A stretch of 64,000 nucleotides of DNA, taken from assembly GCF_002000025.1 (NCBI RefSeq), contig NZ_MUZV01000009.1, positions 142,007 through 206,006 on the forward strand, read 5' to 3'. The stretch is from Cognaticolwellia aestuarii (GTDB lineage: Bacteria; Pseudomonadota; Gammaproteobacteria; Enterobacterales; Alteromonadaceae). This document shows, in pieces, positions 24,577 to 33,685 of this stretch (positions are counted from its first letter, which is position 1; each line of letters opens with the position of its first letter). Position numbers and translations under genes: made by a program. The notes under the pieces were generated by a model. That model did not search any database. It was given only the letters and a program-made list of their open reading frames with translations, and was not told where the DNA came from.

Positions 24577-24786
24577 ATGTCTAATACAACTACTGGTACA
24601 GTAAAATGGTTCAACGAGTCTAAAGGTTTTGGTTTCATCGAGCAAGAATCTGGTCCAGACGTTTTCGCACATTTCTCTGCAATCTCTGGCGACGGTTTCA
24701 AAACTCTTGCTGAAGGCCAAAAAGTACAGTTTACTGTTACTCAAGGTCAAAAAGGTCCTCAAGCTGAGAACATCGTAGCACTTTAA
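24577..24786 (+). CDS. Cold-shock protein, CspA family
   Basis: A 69-residue single cold-shock domain: [20 protein letters not shown] with RNP1 (KGFGFI) and RNP2 (VFAHF), then [20 protein letters not shown] and AENIVAL. It binds single-stranded RNA and DNA as an RNA chaperone. The ATG at 24577 with AGGATA upstream is chosen; an in-frame extension to 24541 falls in the leader. Codon use is strongly biased (GGT, CGT-type codons and AAC), fitting high expression. A long leader and a downstream terminator make it a self-contained unit. Confidence 0.95.
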   Translation: MSNTTTGTVKWFNESKGFGFIEQESGPDVFAHFSAISGDGFKTLAEGQKVQFTVTQGQKGPQAENIVAL

Positions 24787-24841
24787 TTAATATTGCTAGT
24801 TAGCTTAAATTTTTAAGTAAACTAATATATTAAGAGTGTTG

Positions 24842-24871
24842 AAAAGGGGAGACATTAGTCTGCCCTTTTTT
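24842..24871 (+). terminator. Rho-independent terminator after the cold-shock gene
   Basis: AAAAGGG-G-AGAC / GTCT-G-CCCTTTT hairpin with one internal mismatch and loop ATTA, followed by further T residues. Confidence 0.85.
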
Positions 24872-24891
24872 GTGTCTATAATAAAATAATT

Positions 24892-26055
24892 ATGTCGGTT
24901 ACTGGCCAATATAAACAACTTGTTGAGCAAAAGTCACTTAAGCTCGATAATGAGCAACTCCAAGCAGCTATTGCTTTGGACAAGCTTGCAGAAAAACTAT
25001 TCCTTAGACAAACAAAAACACCTCTATTCACTTCATTTAAAAAACTATTCACCAAGCCGGTTGCTATTCATGGCATCTATTTTTATGGCAGAGTAGGGCG
25101 TGGCAAAACTATGTTGATGGATTTATTTTATCAACAGGTGAATATAACACGCAAAAAGCGCATACATTTTCATCACTTTATGGAGAGTGTACATCAGAAG
25201 CTGCATGACTATAGCGGTAAAGACAACCCGTTAGTGCTGATTGCTCAAATGTGGGCAACAGAAGTTGACTTACTATGCTTTGATGAGTTTTTTGTTAATG
25301 ATATTGGTGACGCTATGTTATTAGCGGGGTTACTCGATGCCATGCTTTCAAGCGGTATTACTTTGGTTGCTACATCAAACTGTAGACCAGAGCAGCTATA
25401 CCTAAATGGTTTACAGCGGGAAAGGTTTTTACCAACCATTGATATTATTCACCAATATTGCCAAATTATCTCTATTGACGGAGCCAAAGATCATCGATTA
25501 CGCGAAAGTGATTCTCTGAGACATCAATATCGAGATTTTCATGTTGGTGATGAAAACGCAGATAACTTTTTGTCTCAACATTTTTTAGCTTTAGCTAGCG
25601 ATAATATCCAATATAATGACAGCATTATGATTCATGGTCGAAGCATTAACTTTAATGCTCGTAGTGAGAGTGTTATTTGGTTTGATTTTATGGCTATTTG
25701 CTCATGTCCGCGTAGCCAAAGAGACTATATTAAATTAGCAGATCAATACGTAAGTGTGTTGATCAGCGATGTACCTCAATTTAGTGGTAAACTTATTCCT
25801 GCGGTTTTCTCTGGTGTAGAAGATTGCTACCAGCGTAGTGGTGTGGTGATGGGGCAATTAAGAGGGCTTGATGATGAAGCTCGACGTTTTATTGCCCTTG
25901 TTGATGAGTTTTATGACCGAGGCATTCGTTTAATTATCGCTGCACAGGTTGATATTTCGGAGCTATATCAAGGTAGTCAACTTAGTTTTGAATTCGCACG
26001 TTGTCGCTCACGGCTGTTTGAAATGCAAAGGTTAACTTACCAGTCAAAGTCATAA
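24892..26055 (+). CDS. zapE: AFG1-family ATPase, ZapE (cell division protein)
   Basis: A 387-residue P-loop ATPase. Walker A is GIYFYGRVGRGKTMLMDLFY near residue 65-80, Walker B LLCFDEFFVNDIGDAMLL, followed by VATSNCRPEQLYLNGLQRER-type AFG1 sequence and a C-terminal FDEARRFIALVDEFYDR-like block (LDDEARRFIALVDEFYDRGI). In E. coli ZapE acts at the Z-ring and modulates FtsZ under stress. It starts 20 bp after the csp terminator, so it probably has its own or read-through transcription. Its usual neighbours (rplM-rpsI) are absent. Confidence 0.9.
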   Translation: MSVTGQYKQLVEQKSLKLDNEQLQAAIALDKLAEKLFLRQTKTPLFTSFKKLFTKPVAIHGIYFYGRVGRGKTMLMDLFYQQVNITRKKRIHFHHFMESVHQKLHDYSGKDNPLVLIAQMWATEVDLLCFDEFFVNDIGDAMLLAGLLDAMLSSGITLVATSNCRPEQLYLNGLQRERFLPTIDIIHQYCQIISIDGAKDHRLRESDSLRHQYRDFHVGDENADNFLSQHFLALASDNIQYNDSIMIHGRSINFNARSESVIWFDFMAICSCPRSQRDYIKLADQYVSVLISDVPQFSGKLIPAVFSGVEDCYQRSGVVMGQLRGLDDEARRFIALVDEFYDRGIRLIIAAQVDISELYQGSQLSFEFARCRSRLFEMQRLTYQSKS

Positions 26056-26374
26056 TAACTACTCAGACAAAATATATCAGTTAAATTTCTCCAACGAGCA
26101 TTAAAATTACAAAGTTAATCATGTTCTCATTTCCTTTTAATGGCACAGCCACCTATTTATGCCAGTCAATTTAACTTGTTAAATTGACTAATTATTTAGC
26201 TATAACACTAATATTTAGTTTTACATTATTTTAGTAATGTTATGGTTTTTATCTTAGTTGTTGATATTTATATGGTTTTTATGTTGGCACTCGTTTTGTA
26301 AAGAAGAGTAAGTAATAGAGGCTTATTTTCGCTCTGATGATGGCTAATCTGTCTAATTTGTAAAGGAAGGTAAT
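26056..26374. other. Intergenic region with a perfect palindrome before the YggN-like gene
   Basis: No gene is seen in this AT-rich stretch. A perfect palindrome at 26164-26189 is described separately. The remaining sequence probably holds the promoter of the downstream gene, whose ribosome-binding site is AAGGAAGG. Confidence 0.5.
26164..26189. repeat. Perfect 26-bp inverted repeat (12-bp arms)
   Basis: AGTCAATTTAAC and its exact complement flank TT. The ATTTAAC / GTTAAAT half-sites are shared with the palindrome at 622-652. No T-run follows. It may be a regulator site or a 3' hairpin of zapE, 109 bp downstream of its stop. Confidence 0.65.
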
Positions 26375-27178
26375 ATGAAAACTTTGATCGCAACAGCATT
26401 AATTATGGCAAGTACAGTAAGTTATGCACACGAAAATTCTTTTTCTAGTGAATCATGTAACGTTGACTTAACTGGTGGGGTTAGTATTACTGCCGAAAAA
26501 ATTACCTTTTCTAAAAATAAATCACCTTTATATACCATCAGCAATAATGATGTTTTATTGATTGATGGTGAAGAAGTGGCTTTGAATGCTAGCCAGCGAT
26601 CTTTACTTCATGAATATTCAACCAATATTCGTGCGGTTGTACCTGAGGTTAAAGTGATTGCTTTAGATGCGATTGATTTAGCAATCGATGGTGTAAATTT
26701 AGCGTTTAACGAGTTATTAGGTGAAGGTAATAATGTTAGTTCAGATCTAACTACGCAATTAACTAGCATTCGTGCTGAAGTCAATGCAGAGTTTGACGGC
26801 AGTAAAGATTTTTATATTGATGAAGATGGCTTTGCTGGCGAGGATTTTTTTGGTGAAGACTTTGAGCAAAGAATCGAGTCGGCAGTTGAAACGACTATCC
26901 AAAACTCTTTAGGAAGTTTAATGATTGCTGTTGGCCAACAAATGCTGTATTCAGGTGGTGATATGGATGCTTTTGGCAGCAAAATGGAACAATTTGGTCA
27001 GCAAATAGAGCATGAAATGGAAGCGCGCGGTGCTGGACTTGAAAAGCGTGGCGAGGCGTTATGTCAGTCGATGATTGTGATTGATAATTTGGAAGAGCAA
27101 TTGAAAGCAAGTATTGATGAACTTGCTGATTACAACGTTATCACAGCCAGTAAAAAGACTTCTCATGGTGAAATTTAA
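26375..27178 (+). CDS. yggN: DUF2884 family (YggN-like) exported protein
   Basis: A 267-residue protein with a signal peptide (MKTLIATALIMASTVSYA). The DUF2884 pattern is present: a Cys followed by NVDLTGGVSITAEKITF, NNDVLLIDGEEVALNASQRS, then LHEYSTNIRAVVPEVKVIAL and a late Cys in RGEALCQSMIVI. These two Cys could form a disulfide. The middle (about 140-200) is acidic, DEDGFAGEDFFGEDF. No function is established for the family. A strong terminator follows. Confidence 0.83.
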   Translation: MKTLIATALIMASTVSYAHENSFSSESCNVDLTGGVSITAEKITFSKNKSPLYTISNNDVLLIDGEEVALNASQRSLLHEYSTNIRAVVPEVKVIALDAIDLAIDGVNLAFNELLGEGNNVSSDLTTQLTSIRAEVNAEFDGSKDFYIDEDGFAGEDFFGEDFEQRIESAVETTIQNSLGSLMIAVGQQMLYSGGDMDAFGSKMEQFGQQIEHEMEARGAGLEKRGEALCQSMIVIDNLEEQLKASIDELADYNVITASKKTSHGEI

Positions 27179-27260
27179 TCTTTAATCGCTTGATAACTTC
27201 GTTTTCATTTTAAAGTGCTAAATGTGTAAATACATTTAGGACCGGACATGACTTTCAATA

Positions 27261-27290
27261 AAGCGCTAGGGGTATCCCTTAGCGCTTTTT
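27261..27290 (+). terminator. Rho-independent terminator after the YggN-like gene
   Basis: AAGCGCTAGGG / CCCTTAGCGCTT stem with a single unpaired T and loop GTAT, followed by T residues. Confidence 0.9.
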
Positions 27291-27371
27291 ATCGTGTTTT
27301 ATCTTATTTTTATTGCTAAGGCATAAAGTGCACGTTACAGTAGCGCCCCAAAATCAGCCGATAGATTATAT

Positions 27372-28142
27372 ATGCACGCAGTTCAACGACTTCATCAATA
27401 CCGTAAAAGTTTGAGTACAACGACCTACAAGTCGAGAGGCCAACGTGTGGTCCGTTGTGAGCTTTGTCGGTTGGCTGAAAAATTTTGTATTTGTTCGCTA
27501 GCGCCGAGTGTCAAATCTAACGCTGGCTTTTTATTATTGATGTACGACACGGAAGTGTTAAAGCCAAGTAATACCGGTAAACTCATTGCTGATTTGATCC
27601 CGGATAGTTTTGCGTTTCTCTGGTCAAGAACAGAAGTTAACCCAGAGATCCTTGCTGTTTTAAATGATCCTACTTGGCAACCCATGATAGTATTTCCTAA
27701 AGCCTATGCCGGTGAAGAAAGGGAAATTTTTGATAATAAAGTTACATTAGCAACAGGTAAAAGACCTTTATTTATTATGCTTGATGGCAGTTGGCGTGAA
27801 GCTAAAAAAATGTTTCGTCGTAGCCCTTATTTACAAAACTTACCAGTGGTTTCATTTACGCCAAAAACACCTGAAGATACAACAAAGCTCAGTTCTCGTT
27901 ATCAAATTCGTTTAGCGGCTAATAACACCGAATTAGCCACTGCTGAAGTTGCAGCACAGATATTGTCGCTAGCAGGTGAGCAGGTCAATGCAGATTTACT
28001 TGATCTTTGGTTTGATGTTTTTAGCTACCAATACCAACGCGGGGTTTGCCAACAAAATAAAGCTAACCCTCATGCGGTATTCGAATATACAGAATTTGCT
28101 AAGTTGCATGGCATTACGTTAGCACAAGATAATATCAGTTAA
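27372..28142 (+). CDS. tapT: DTW-domain tRNA-uridine aminocarboxypropyltransferase (TapT/YfiP-like)
   Basis: The DTW family transfers the aminocarboxypropyl group of SAM to uridine in tRNA (acp3U). The protein has the N-terminal Cys cluster CELCRLAEKFCICSLAP, then LLLMYDTEVLKPSNTGKLIA and the DTW-region FIMLDGSWREAKKMFRRSPY. The central motif here is DGSW. The 256 residues match YfiP-like members. The tRNA position modified (U47 in E. coli TapT) is by homology only. It is separate from neighbouring genes by about 100-190 bp. Confidence 0.85.
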   Translation: MHAVQRLHQYRKSLSTTTYKSRGQRVVRCELCRLAEKFCICSLAPSVKSNAGFLLLMYDTEVLKPSNTGKLIADLIPDSFAFLWSRTEVNPEILAVLNDPTWQPMIVFPKAYAGEEREIFDNKVTLATGKRPLFIMLDGSWREAKKMFRRSPYLQNLPVVSFTPKTPEDTTKLSSRYQIRLAANNTELATAEVAAQILSLAGEQVNADLLDLWFDVFSYQYQRGVCQQNKANPHAVFEYTEFAKLHGITLAQDNIS

Positions 28143-28241
28143 GTGACTCAGTGTTAGCAGTAAACTTTAAATGCATGAAAACACTGCAGCTTAAGCAAAA
28201 CTATTTTATAATAATGAACATTATAGTAACGAGGTTAATTT

Positions 28242-28679
28242 ATGAAAATATGTGGTGTTGAGTTAAAAGGTAACGATGCAATTATTTGTATCATGTCGCG
28301 GGAAAATGGGTTGTACGACATACCAAAAACGCGCGTACAAAAAATTAGTCTGGTTGATGCGGGTGATGCCGAGCAAGTACAATACTTTCAATTTGCTTTC
28401 GCTAAGCTGATGGAAGACTATAAAGTTGATAAAGTGGTTATCAAAGGGCGTGCATTAAAAGGTAAATTCGCCGGTGGACCTGTTGGCTTCAAATTGGAAG
28501 CTGCTATTCAGCTTATTAAAGACTTACCTGTAGAAATACTAGCAGGTAGCTTTATCAAAAAAGCGCTAACACGTAGCCAGGTTGATATTGATTTTCGTGA
28601 TACGGGTTTAAAGCAATACCAAGAAAATGCTTTTGAAACTGTTTTTGCATTTTTTGAAGGTAGTATGTACCTTCAGTAA
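28242..28679 (+). CDS. DUF3010 family protein
   Basis: A 145-residue soluble protein without signal peptide or membrane segment. Its beginning, KICGVELKGNDAIICIM, and the later blocks DKVVIKGRALKGKFAGGPVG and FKLEAAIQLI match the DUF3010 family found mainly in marine gammaproteobacteria. The alternating beta/alpha pattern and KGRALKGKFAGG stretch resemble RNase H-like folds, but that is a guess. No function is known. Ribosome-binding site ACGAGG, and a strong terminator follows. Confidence 0.8.
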   Translation: MKICGVELKGNDAIICIMSRENGLYDIPKTRVQKISLVDAGDAEQVQYFQFAFAKLMEDYKVDKVVIKGRALKGKFAGGPVGFKLEAAIQLIKDLPVEILAGSFIKKALTRSQVDIDFRDTGLKQYQENAFETVFAFFEGSMYLQ

Positions 28680-28711
28680 TACCAATGACTTGGTGGTGAA
28701 TATCAAATTAT

Positions 28712-28740
28712 AAAAAGGGTCGCGATTTGCGACCCTTTTT
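28712..28740 (+). terminator. Rho-independent terminator after the DUF3010 gene (likely bidirectional)
   Basis: AAAAAGGGTCGC / GCGACCCTTTTT with loop GATTT. It also lies 35 bp beyond the stop of the convergent M3 peptidase gene. Confidence 0.93.
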
Positions 28741-28774
28741 AATAGACAAAAGATAATATTTTAGCCTTTCAGTC

Positions 28775-30922
28775 TTACTTACTGATTAAACCTCTACGCT
28801 CAAGTAATGGTTCTACTTTCGGATCTTGGCCTCTAAAACGACGGTACATAATCGTTGGATCGTCTGTGCCACCGCTTTCAAGCACGTGCTTACGATATAG
28901 TTCAGCCGTTTTTTGGTCGAATATGCCATTTTCTTTAAAAGCTAACCAAGTATCAGCATCATAGATATTTGACCAGATATAGCCATAGTAGCCAGCAGAG
29001 TAGCCACCAGCAAAAATGTGCGAGTAGTAACCTGTTTTATATCTTGGTGCGATCTGTTCAATTAGCCCTATTTCTTTTAACACATTTTCTTCAAAACTAT
29101 TAGCGTCTTGTAATTCAGCTGTTTCTAATGAGTGCCAGCTCATATCAAGCAATGCTGCTGCTAAATATTCTGTAGTACCAAAACCTTGATTGAACTTGCC
29201 AGACGCTTGAATTTTTTCAACAAGTGCTTGTGGAATAACTTCACCAGTTTGGTAGTGCTTAGCAAAGTTCGCTAATACCTCAGGCTCAGTCATCCAGTTT
29301 TCCATCACTTGTGACGGGTATTCAACATAATCTCTTGGTAATGACGTACCGGTTTGAGAGCGGTAATATCCGTCAGATAATAAGCCTTGAATAGCGTGAC
29401 CAAATTCATGAAATAACGTTGATGCTTGATCAAAAGTTAATAACGTTGGCTTGTCGCCAATTGGGCGAGGGTAGTTTAATACGTTATAAATGATCGGCGT
29501 TACGTCTTCACCGTTCATGCGGTACTGTTTACGGAAACTGCTCATCCAAGCACCGCCACGTTTACTTTCTCGCACGTAGTGATCAGCCATGAATACGCCA
29601 ATATAGCTGCCATCACGGTCGTAAACTTCATAGGTACGCACTTCAGGATGGTATTTAGGTAGGTCATCGCGCTCTTTAAATGTTACGCCCCACAGTTTTT
29701 CTGCAGTGTAAAATACGCCTTGCTGTGTCGCTTCTAATGAAAAGTAAGGTTTAGTTTCTGCTGCATCTATATCAAAACGTTGCTTGCGAATTTTTTCAGA
29801 ATAATACCACCAATCCCAGGCTGCCACTGTAAAGTCGCCGCCTTCTGCATCAATCATTTTTTGAATGTCAGCTGTTTCTTCTTTTGCTCGCTCTAAAGCC
29901 GCAGGCCAAACTTTGTTTAATAATTCAAAAACATTTTCAGGTGTTTTTGCTGTCGCATTTTCAAGCACAAAATGGGCATGCGTTTTGTAACCTAAAAGCT
30001 GAGCTTTTTGGTAGCGCAGGCTAGCAATTTCACTGGCAATTGCTTGGTTGTTATTGGCATTGTCATTATTACCGCGCATGGTGTAACCCTTATAGATGGT
30101 TTCACGTAGTTTGCGGTTGTTTGAGTAAGTTAAAAAAGGATTTTTACTTGGGCGATGAGTAGTAAATACCCATTTTCCTTCGTGACCTCGGGCGGTCGCG
30201 GTTGCGGCTGCTGCTGCAATAATATCAGCAGGTAAGCCGTCTAGATCGGCTTTATTATCAATAACCATTTCAAAGTTATTGGTTTCAGCTAGCAGGTTTT
30301 CACCAAATTTTAAGCTTAAACCACTGAGCTTTTCGTTTAGTTCGCGTAGTTTTAATTTATCAGCATCGTTAAGGTTAGCACCACCTCTGACAAAGCCTTT
30401 ATAGGTTTTTTCCAATAGGCGCATTTGATCTGTGCGTAAGCCTAATTTATCTTTGTTATCATAAACCGCTTTAACGCGTTGAAATAAAGCATCATTCAAT
30501 GCAATGTCATCACCTAAGGCTGAAAGTTTTGGTGAGATCTCCTTCGCAATAGCACGCATTTCATCATCAGACATTGAGCCGGTTAAACCATAGAAAGTAT
30601 TGCTGACTTTATTTAGAAAATTACCAGATTTTTCCATCGCTACAATAGTGTTTTCAAAAGTAGGGCGTGATTTAACTTTTGTTATCGCATCGATTTCAAG
30701 CTTATTCTGTGCGATACCGTGATAAAAAGCCGGTAAGTAATCGCTTTTTTTAATTTTATCAAACGGAGGGATACCATGAGGAGTATCGTAATCAGAAAAA
30801 AAAGGGTTGTTTGCCGTATTTTCTGCTTGTGCTACAGCTACCACATTCGCTGTGGTGGTATTTTGTTGGCAACCGGCTAATGCGATAGCAATGGCCAATG
30901 GTGCAAGATAACGAATTTTCAT
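28775..30922 (-). CDS. M3 family metallopeptidase (Dcp/oligopeptidase A-like), lipoprotein
   Basis: A 715-residue zinc peptidase. The active site reads TLFHEFGHAIQGLLSDGYYR, the M3 HExGH form, with the third ligand expected in YPSQVMENWM. The whole length resembles dipeptidyl carboxypeptidase Dcp. The N-terminus is a lipoprotein signal (LAPLAIAIALAGCQQNTT), so the enzyme is membrane-anchored in the periplasm, unlike cytoplasmic Dcp. It likely trims imported or secreted peptides. Its 5' leader contains a perfect 10-bp-arm hairpin at 30958-30987. Confidence 0.9.
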   Translation of the reverse strand: MKIRYLAPLAIAIALAGCQQNTTTANVVAVAQAENTANNPFFSDYDTPHGIPPFDKIKKSDYLPAFYHGIAQNKLEIDAITKVKSRPTFENTIVAMEKSGNFLNKVSNTFYGLTGSMSDDEMRAIAKEISPKLSALGDDIALNDALFQRVKAVYDNKDKLGLRTDQMRLLEKTYKGFVRGGANLNDADKLKLRELNEKLSGLSLKFGENLLAETNNFEMVIDNKADLDGLPADIIAAAAATATARGHEGKWVFTTHRPSKNPFLTYSNNRKLRETIYKGYTMRGNNDNANNNQAIASEIASLRYQKAQLLGYKTHAHFVLENATAKTPENVFELLNKVWPAALERAKEETADIQKMIDAEGGDFTVAAWDWWYYSEKIRKQRFDIDAAETKPYFSLEATQQGVFYTAEKLWGVTFKERDDLPKYHPEVRTYEVYDRDGSYIGVFMADHYVRESKRGGAWMSSFRKQYRMNGEDVTPIIYNVLNYPRPIGDKPTLLTFDQASTLFHEFGHAIQGLLSDGYYRSQTGTSLPRDYVEYPSQVMENWMTEPEVLANFAKHYQTGEVIPQALVEKIQASGKFNQGFGTTEYLAAALLDMSWHSLETAELQDANSFEENVLKEIGLIEQIAPRYKTGYYSHIFAGGYSAGYYGYIWSNIYDADTWLAFKENGIFDQKTAELYRKHVLESGGTDDPTIMYRRFRGQDPKVEPLLERRGLISK

Positions 30923-30957
30923 TAAATGACCTTGTTAGTTTTATTAGGATGAATGAT

Positions 30958-30987
30958 GTTATTTAGCCAACAATATAGCTAAATAAC
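30958..30987. repeat. Perfect hairpin (10-bp arms) in the leader of the M3 peptidase gene
   Basis: GTTATTTAGC and its complement GCTAAATAAC flank a 10-base spacer. It lies 36 bp upstream of the minus-strand start at 30922, so it is placed for a regulator site or leader structure; no T-run is present. Confidence 0.55.
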
Positions 30988-31183
30988 AGTGAAACTTGTT
31001 CTGATTCTATGTTGCATGCACCGTAGGTACAAGGTTAGCAGGCAAAAATTCGATGAGTGGCTAGTTATTGACGTTAAAATTGCATATTGCACGACATTCG
31101 TCGTGGTTTGCTCAAAATATGGTAATTTATCGGCTACATTACTAGGTAAAAATAGCCGATAGAGTGTTTACGTTTTCGTCTTG

Positions 31184-31714
31184 TTATTTATCTAACTTAG
31201 GGGATTTAACGATTTCTTTTACCGCAAGCTCAAGGCGTGGATCTGAGGTATCAGAGCTGGTTGATTTAAAGATAACTTGATTATCTCTATTAATGAAAAA
31301 AGTGGTTGGAGTGCCTCTGACACCATAAAGCATAGCTACTTGATCACCGTTAACGGCAGTCGGAAAATGATAACCGCGTGAGGCTAATTCATCTTGTGGT
31401 AACGCACCGTCATCCTCATTAAAACTAATGGCAACTATTTTGACCCCTTGTTGTTGGTATTTCTTTTCCAGTTCAGCTAATTTAGGCTGTAACTTTTTGC
31501 AGTAAGGGCACCAGGTCGCCCAAAAATGTAAAATTGTCGCTTGGCCTTGAAATTGAGTTGAAGAAATTGTTTTACCGTTTTGCATTTTTAATTGCCAAGC
31601 TGGAGCTTGCGGTGCCGTTGTCGATTCATCGGCATGAACACTTATCGATAGCATGGCGAAGGTTAATAAAATTGCGTGAGTAAATTTTTTATTGAAAGTA
31701 GCTAGGTTAATCAA
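31184..31714 (-). CDS. TlpA-like periplasmic thiol-disulfide oxidoreductase
   Basis: A 176-residue thioredoxin-fold protein with an N-terminal signal segment (FTHAILLTFAMLSISVHA). The redox site is FWATWCPYCKKLQPKLAELE, with C-P-Y-C as active-site motif; cis-Pro region GVRGTPTTFFINRDNQVI is intact. TlpA/ResA proteins reduce or oxidise periplasmic thiols, for example in cytochrome c maturation. No cytochrome genes adjoin it here, so its client is unknown. Confidence 0.87.
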   Translation of the reverse strand: MINLATFNKKFTHAILLTFAMLSISVHADESTTAPQAPAWQLKMQNGKTISSTQFQGQATILHFWATWCPYCKKLQPKLAELEKKYQQQGVKIVAISFNEDDGALPQDELASRGYHFPTAVNGDQVAMLYGVRGTPTTFFINRDNQVIFKSTSSDTSDPRLELAVKEIVKSPKLDK

Positions 31715-31764
31715 ATGAGATCCTTATTTATTACTGGCTTAAGTAACTTGACCTAGCGAGGGAG

Positions 31765-31802
31765 GTTCTGGTTTCAAAATAATTAATTTATTTAACCAGA
31801 AC
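31765..31802. repeat. Inverted repeat upstream of the TlpA-like gene
   Basis: GTTCTGGTT (31765-31773) and AACCAGAAC (31794-31802) are exact complements separated by 20 AT-rich bases, 50 bp before the minus-strand start at 31714. The spacing suits a regulator binding two half-sites, or a weak hairpin. Confidence 0.45.
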
Positions 31803-31882
31803 TGGAAATGACGGCTTTACAGACGTTAATAGTTAGCTATTTGAATGATTACAAGTTTTAGCTGAAGGAGGGGGAAAATCAA

Positions 31883-31904
31883 ATATCTGCATCCTTGCAG
31901 ATAT
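31883..31904 (-). terminator. Hairpin downstream of the GMC oxidoreductase gene
   Basis: ATATCTGCA / TGCAGATAT with a four-base loop, about 85 bp past the minus-strand stop at 31990. On the minus strand it is followed by TTTGATTTTC, a weak T-rich tail, so termination is plausible. Confidence 0.45.
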
Positions 31905-31989
31905 AATCAATATCAGTAAAAGCGCATTATTGCTCAGGTTATCTAAGCTCGGCTTCTAACGCTACTTGGTGGTTTTTAATCAGCAATGA

Positions 31990-33591
31990 TCAACAATGCT
32001 CAGCTAAAATCAAATCAGCGGCTTTGGCGGCAATCATCATCGTTGGCGCGTTAGTGTTACCGCTAACCAGTGTTGGCATAATTGAGGCATCAATAACGCG
32101 TAATTGCTTGATGCCATGTACTTTTAATTGCTCATTAACCACAGCTAATTCGTCTTGCCCCATTTTACACGTACCTACAGGGTGATAAATGGTATTACAC
32201 TTCTCTTTTAGGAACTGATGAATAGCTTGATCGCTATCACAGTTCTCATCTGGAAATAAGTCTTTTACATGTGTTGTGGACAAGGGCGGCGTTGATAATA
32301 TTTTTTTTGCGATTTTTACGCCTTTAATCATCGTATCAATATCATCTTGGTGATCTAACATATTGAGCTGAATACGTGGATGTTGGCTGATACTATTACT
32401 ATTAAGTGTCACTGTGCCACGACTTTTTGGCCTAAGTAAACAAACATGTAAGGCCAAGCCATAACTACAAAGTAGTTTATGATTTCGCCCATGATTGTCC
32501 ATTGCGGCCGGCACGAAATGTAATTGTAAATCAGGTTCAGTTAATGATGGATCCGACTTAATAAAACCGCCGCTTTCAGCAATAACAGTAGTAAGTAAAC
32601 CGGCACGCTTTGTGATAAATTTTACTGCTTCTTTCGCCCCCCACCAGAGTGCTTTTGGACGATAAGCTAATACTTCGGTTCTATTATGCTGAGCCACATT
32701 CAGTACGTCGACATGATCTTGTAAATTCTTGCCAACGCCTTCTAACGCATGTATTAGCTCAATATTATGCTTTGCTAACTCAGCTTGAGGGCCAATACCA
32801 GATAACATTAATATTTGTGGTGAGTTGATCGCACCAGCGCTAACAATAACCTCTTTATTAGCCATTAATCGCAGCGATTTACCGTGCTGTTTGTAAATAA
32901 CACCCACGGCAATGTTATCTTTTATTAATACTTTTTCGACTTGCGTCTGAGTAATAACCGTTAAATTTTTGCGATGTAAATTTGGGGTTAAAAACGCTTT
33001 TGCAGCGCTATGCCTCAAACCGTCTTTTTGAGTAACTTGATAATAGCCAATACCTTCTTGTGAAGCGCCATTAAAATCATTATTTTCAGGGTAGCCTGCA
33101 GCTACTGCCGATTGTATAAAGTCTTCATTTACTGCTGGTTTTGATACTGAGTCTGCAACGTTGAGCGCACCATTGATGCCATGAAAGTCGTCTTCGCCAC
33201 GCTCTTGGTGCTCGAGTGCTTTAAAGTAAGGTAATACCTCGTCAAAACTCCAGCCTTTGTTACCTAAGTTATGCCAGTGATCATAGTCTTGCTTTTGACC
33301 TCTAACATACAGCATGGCATTAATCGAGCTACTACCGCCAAGTGTTTTTCCTCGGGGAGTGAAAATTTCACGTTGATTAAGTGTTTTTTCAGCATCTGAG
33401 TTAAATTGCCAGTTTACATTGCGACTTTGCATTAAACCAATAATGCCGATTGGCAAGTGGATAAGCCAACTTTTATCTGGTTTACCAGCCTCTAATAGGC
33501 AAACGCTATGTTTGCCACTAGCCGATAATTTATCTGCTAGTACACAGCCTGCAGAGCCGCCGCCAATGATGACAAAATCAAATGTTTTCAC
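31990..33591 (-). CDS. GMC-family FAD-dependent oxidoreductase (choline/alcohol dehydrogenase-like)
   Basis: A 533-residue flavoenzyme. The FAD dinucleotide motif FVIIGGGSAGCVLADKL starts at residue 7, followed by LLEAG, the GMC signature TPRGKTLGGSSSINAMLYVR and the C-terminal catalytic block YHPVGTCKMG and VSGNTNAPTMMIAAKAADLI. It resembles BetA and AlkJ. No betB, betI or transporter is nearby, so choline is not supported over a generic alcohol. The GMC active site is thought to use a His in the C-terminal region. It has its own leader and ribosome-binding site (TTAAGGGTGG). Confidence 0.9.
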   Translation of the reverse strand: MKTFDFVIIGGGSAGCVLADKLSASGKHSVCLLEAGKPDKSWLIHLPIGIIGLMQSRNVNWQFNSDAEKTLNQREIFTPRGKTLGGSSSINAMLYVRGQKQDYDHWHNLGNKGWSFDEVLPYFKALEHQERGEDDFHGINGALNVADSVSKPAVNEDFIQSAVAAGYPENNDFNGASQEGIGYYQVTQKDGLRHSAAKAFLTPNLHRKNLTVITQTQVEKVLIKDNIAVGVIYKQHGKSLRLMANKEVIVSAGAINSPQILMLSGIGPQAELAKHNIELIHALEGVGKNLQDHVDVLNVAQHNRTEVLAYRPKALWWGAKEAVKFITKRAGLLTTVIAESGGFIKSDPSLTEPDLQLHFVPAAMDNHGRNHKLLCSYGLALHVCLLRPKSRGTVTLNSNSISQHPRIQLNMLDHQDDIDTMIKGVKIAKKILSTPPLSTTHVKDLFPDENCDSDQAIHQFLKEKCNTIYHPVGTCKMGQDELAVVNEQLKVHGIKQLRVIDASIMPTLVSGNTNAPTMMIAAKAADLILAEHC

Positions 33592-33685
33592 ACAACCACC
33601 CTTAACTTAATTTTTATTATTATTTTTAACAAGTCAGACCACTATGATATAAAAATGTTGTTTATTCAAGTGCCGAGCTTGGGTG

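Noticed and set aside
31765..31904. Small RNA gene between the TlpA-like and GMC genes
   Set aside because: Two inverted repeats are present but there is no promoter-terminator pair of the right orientation that would define an sRNA.
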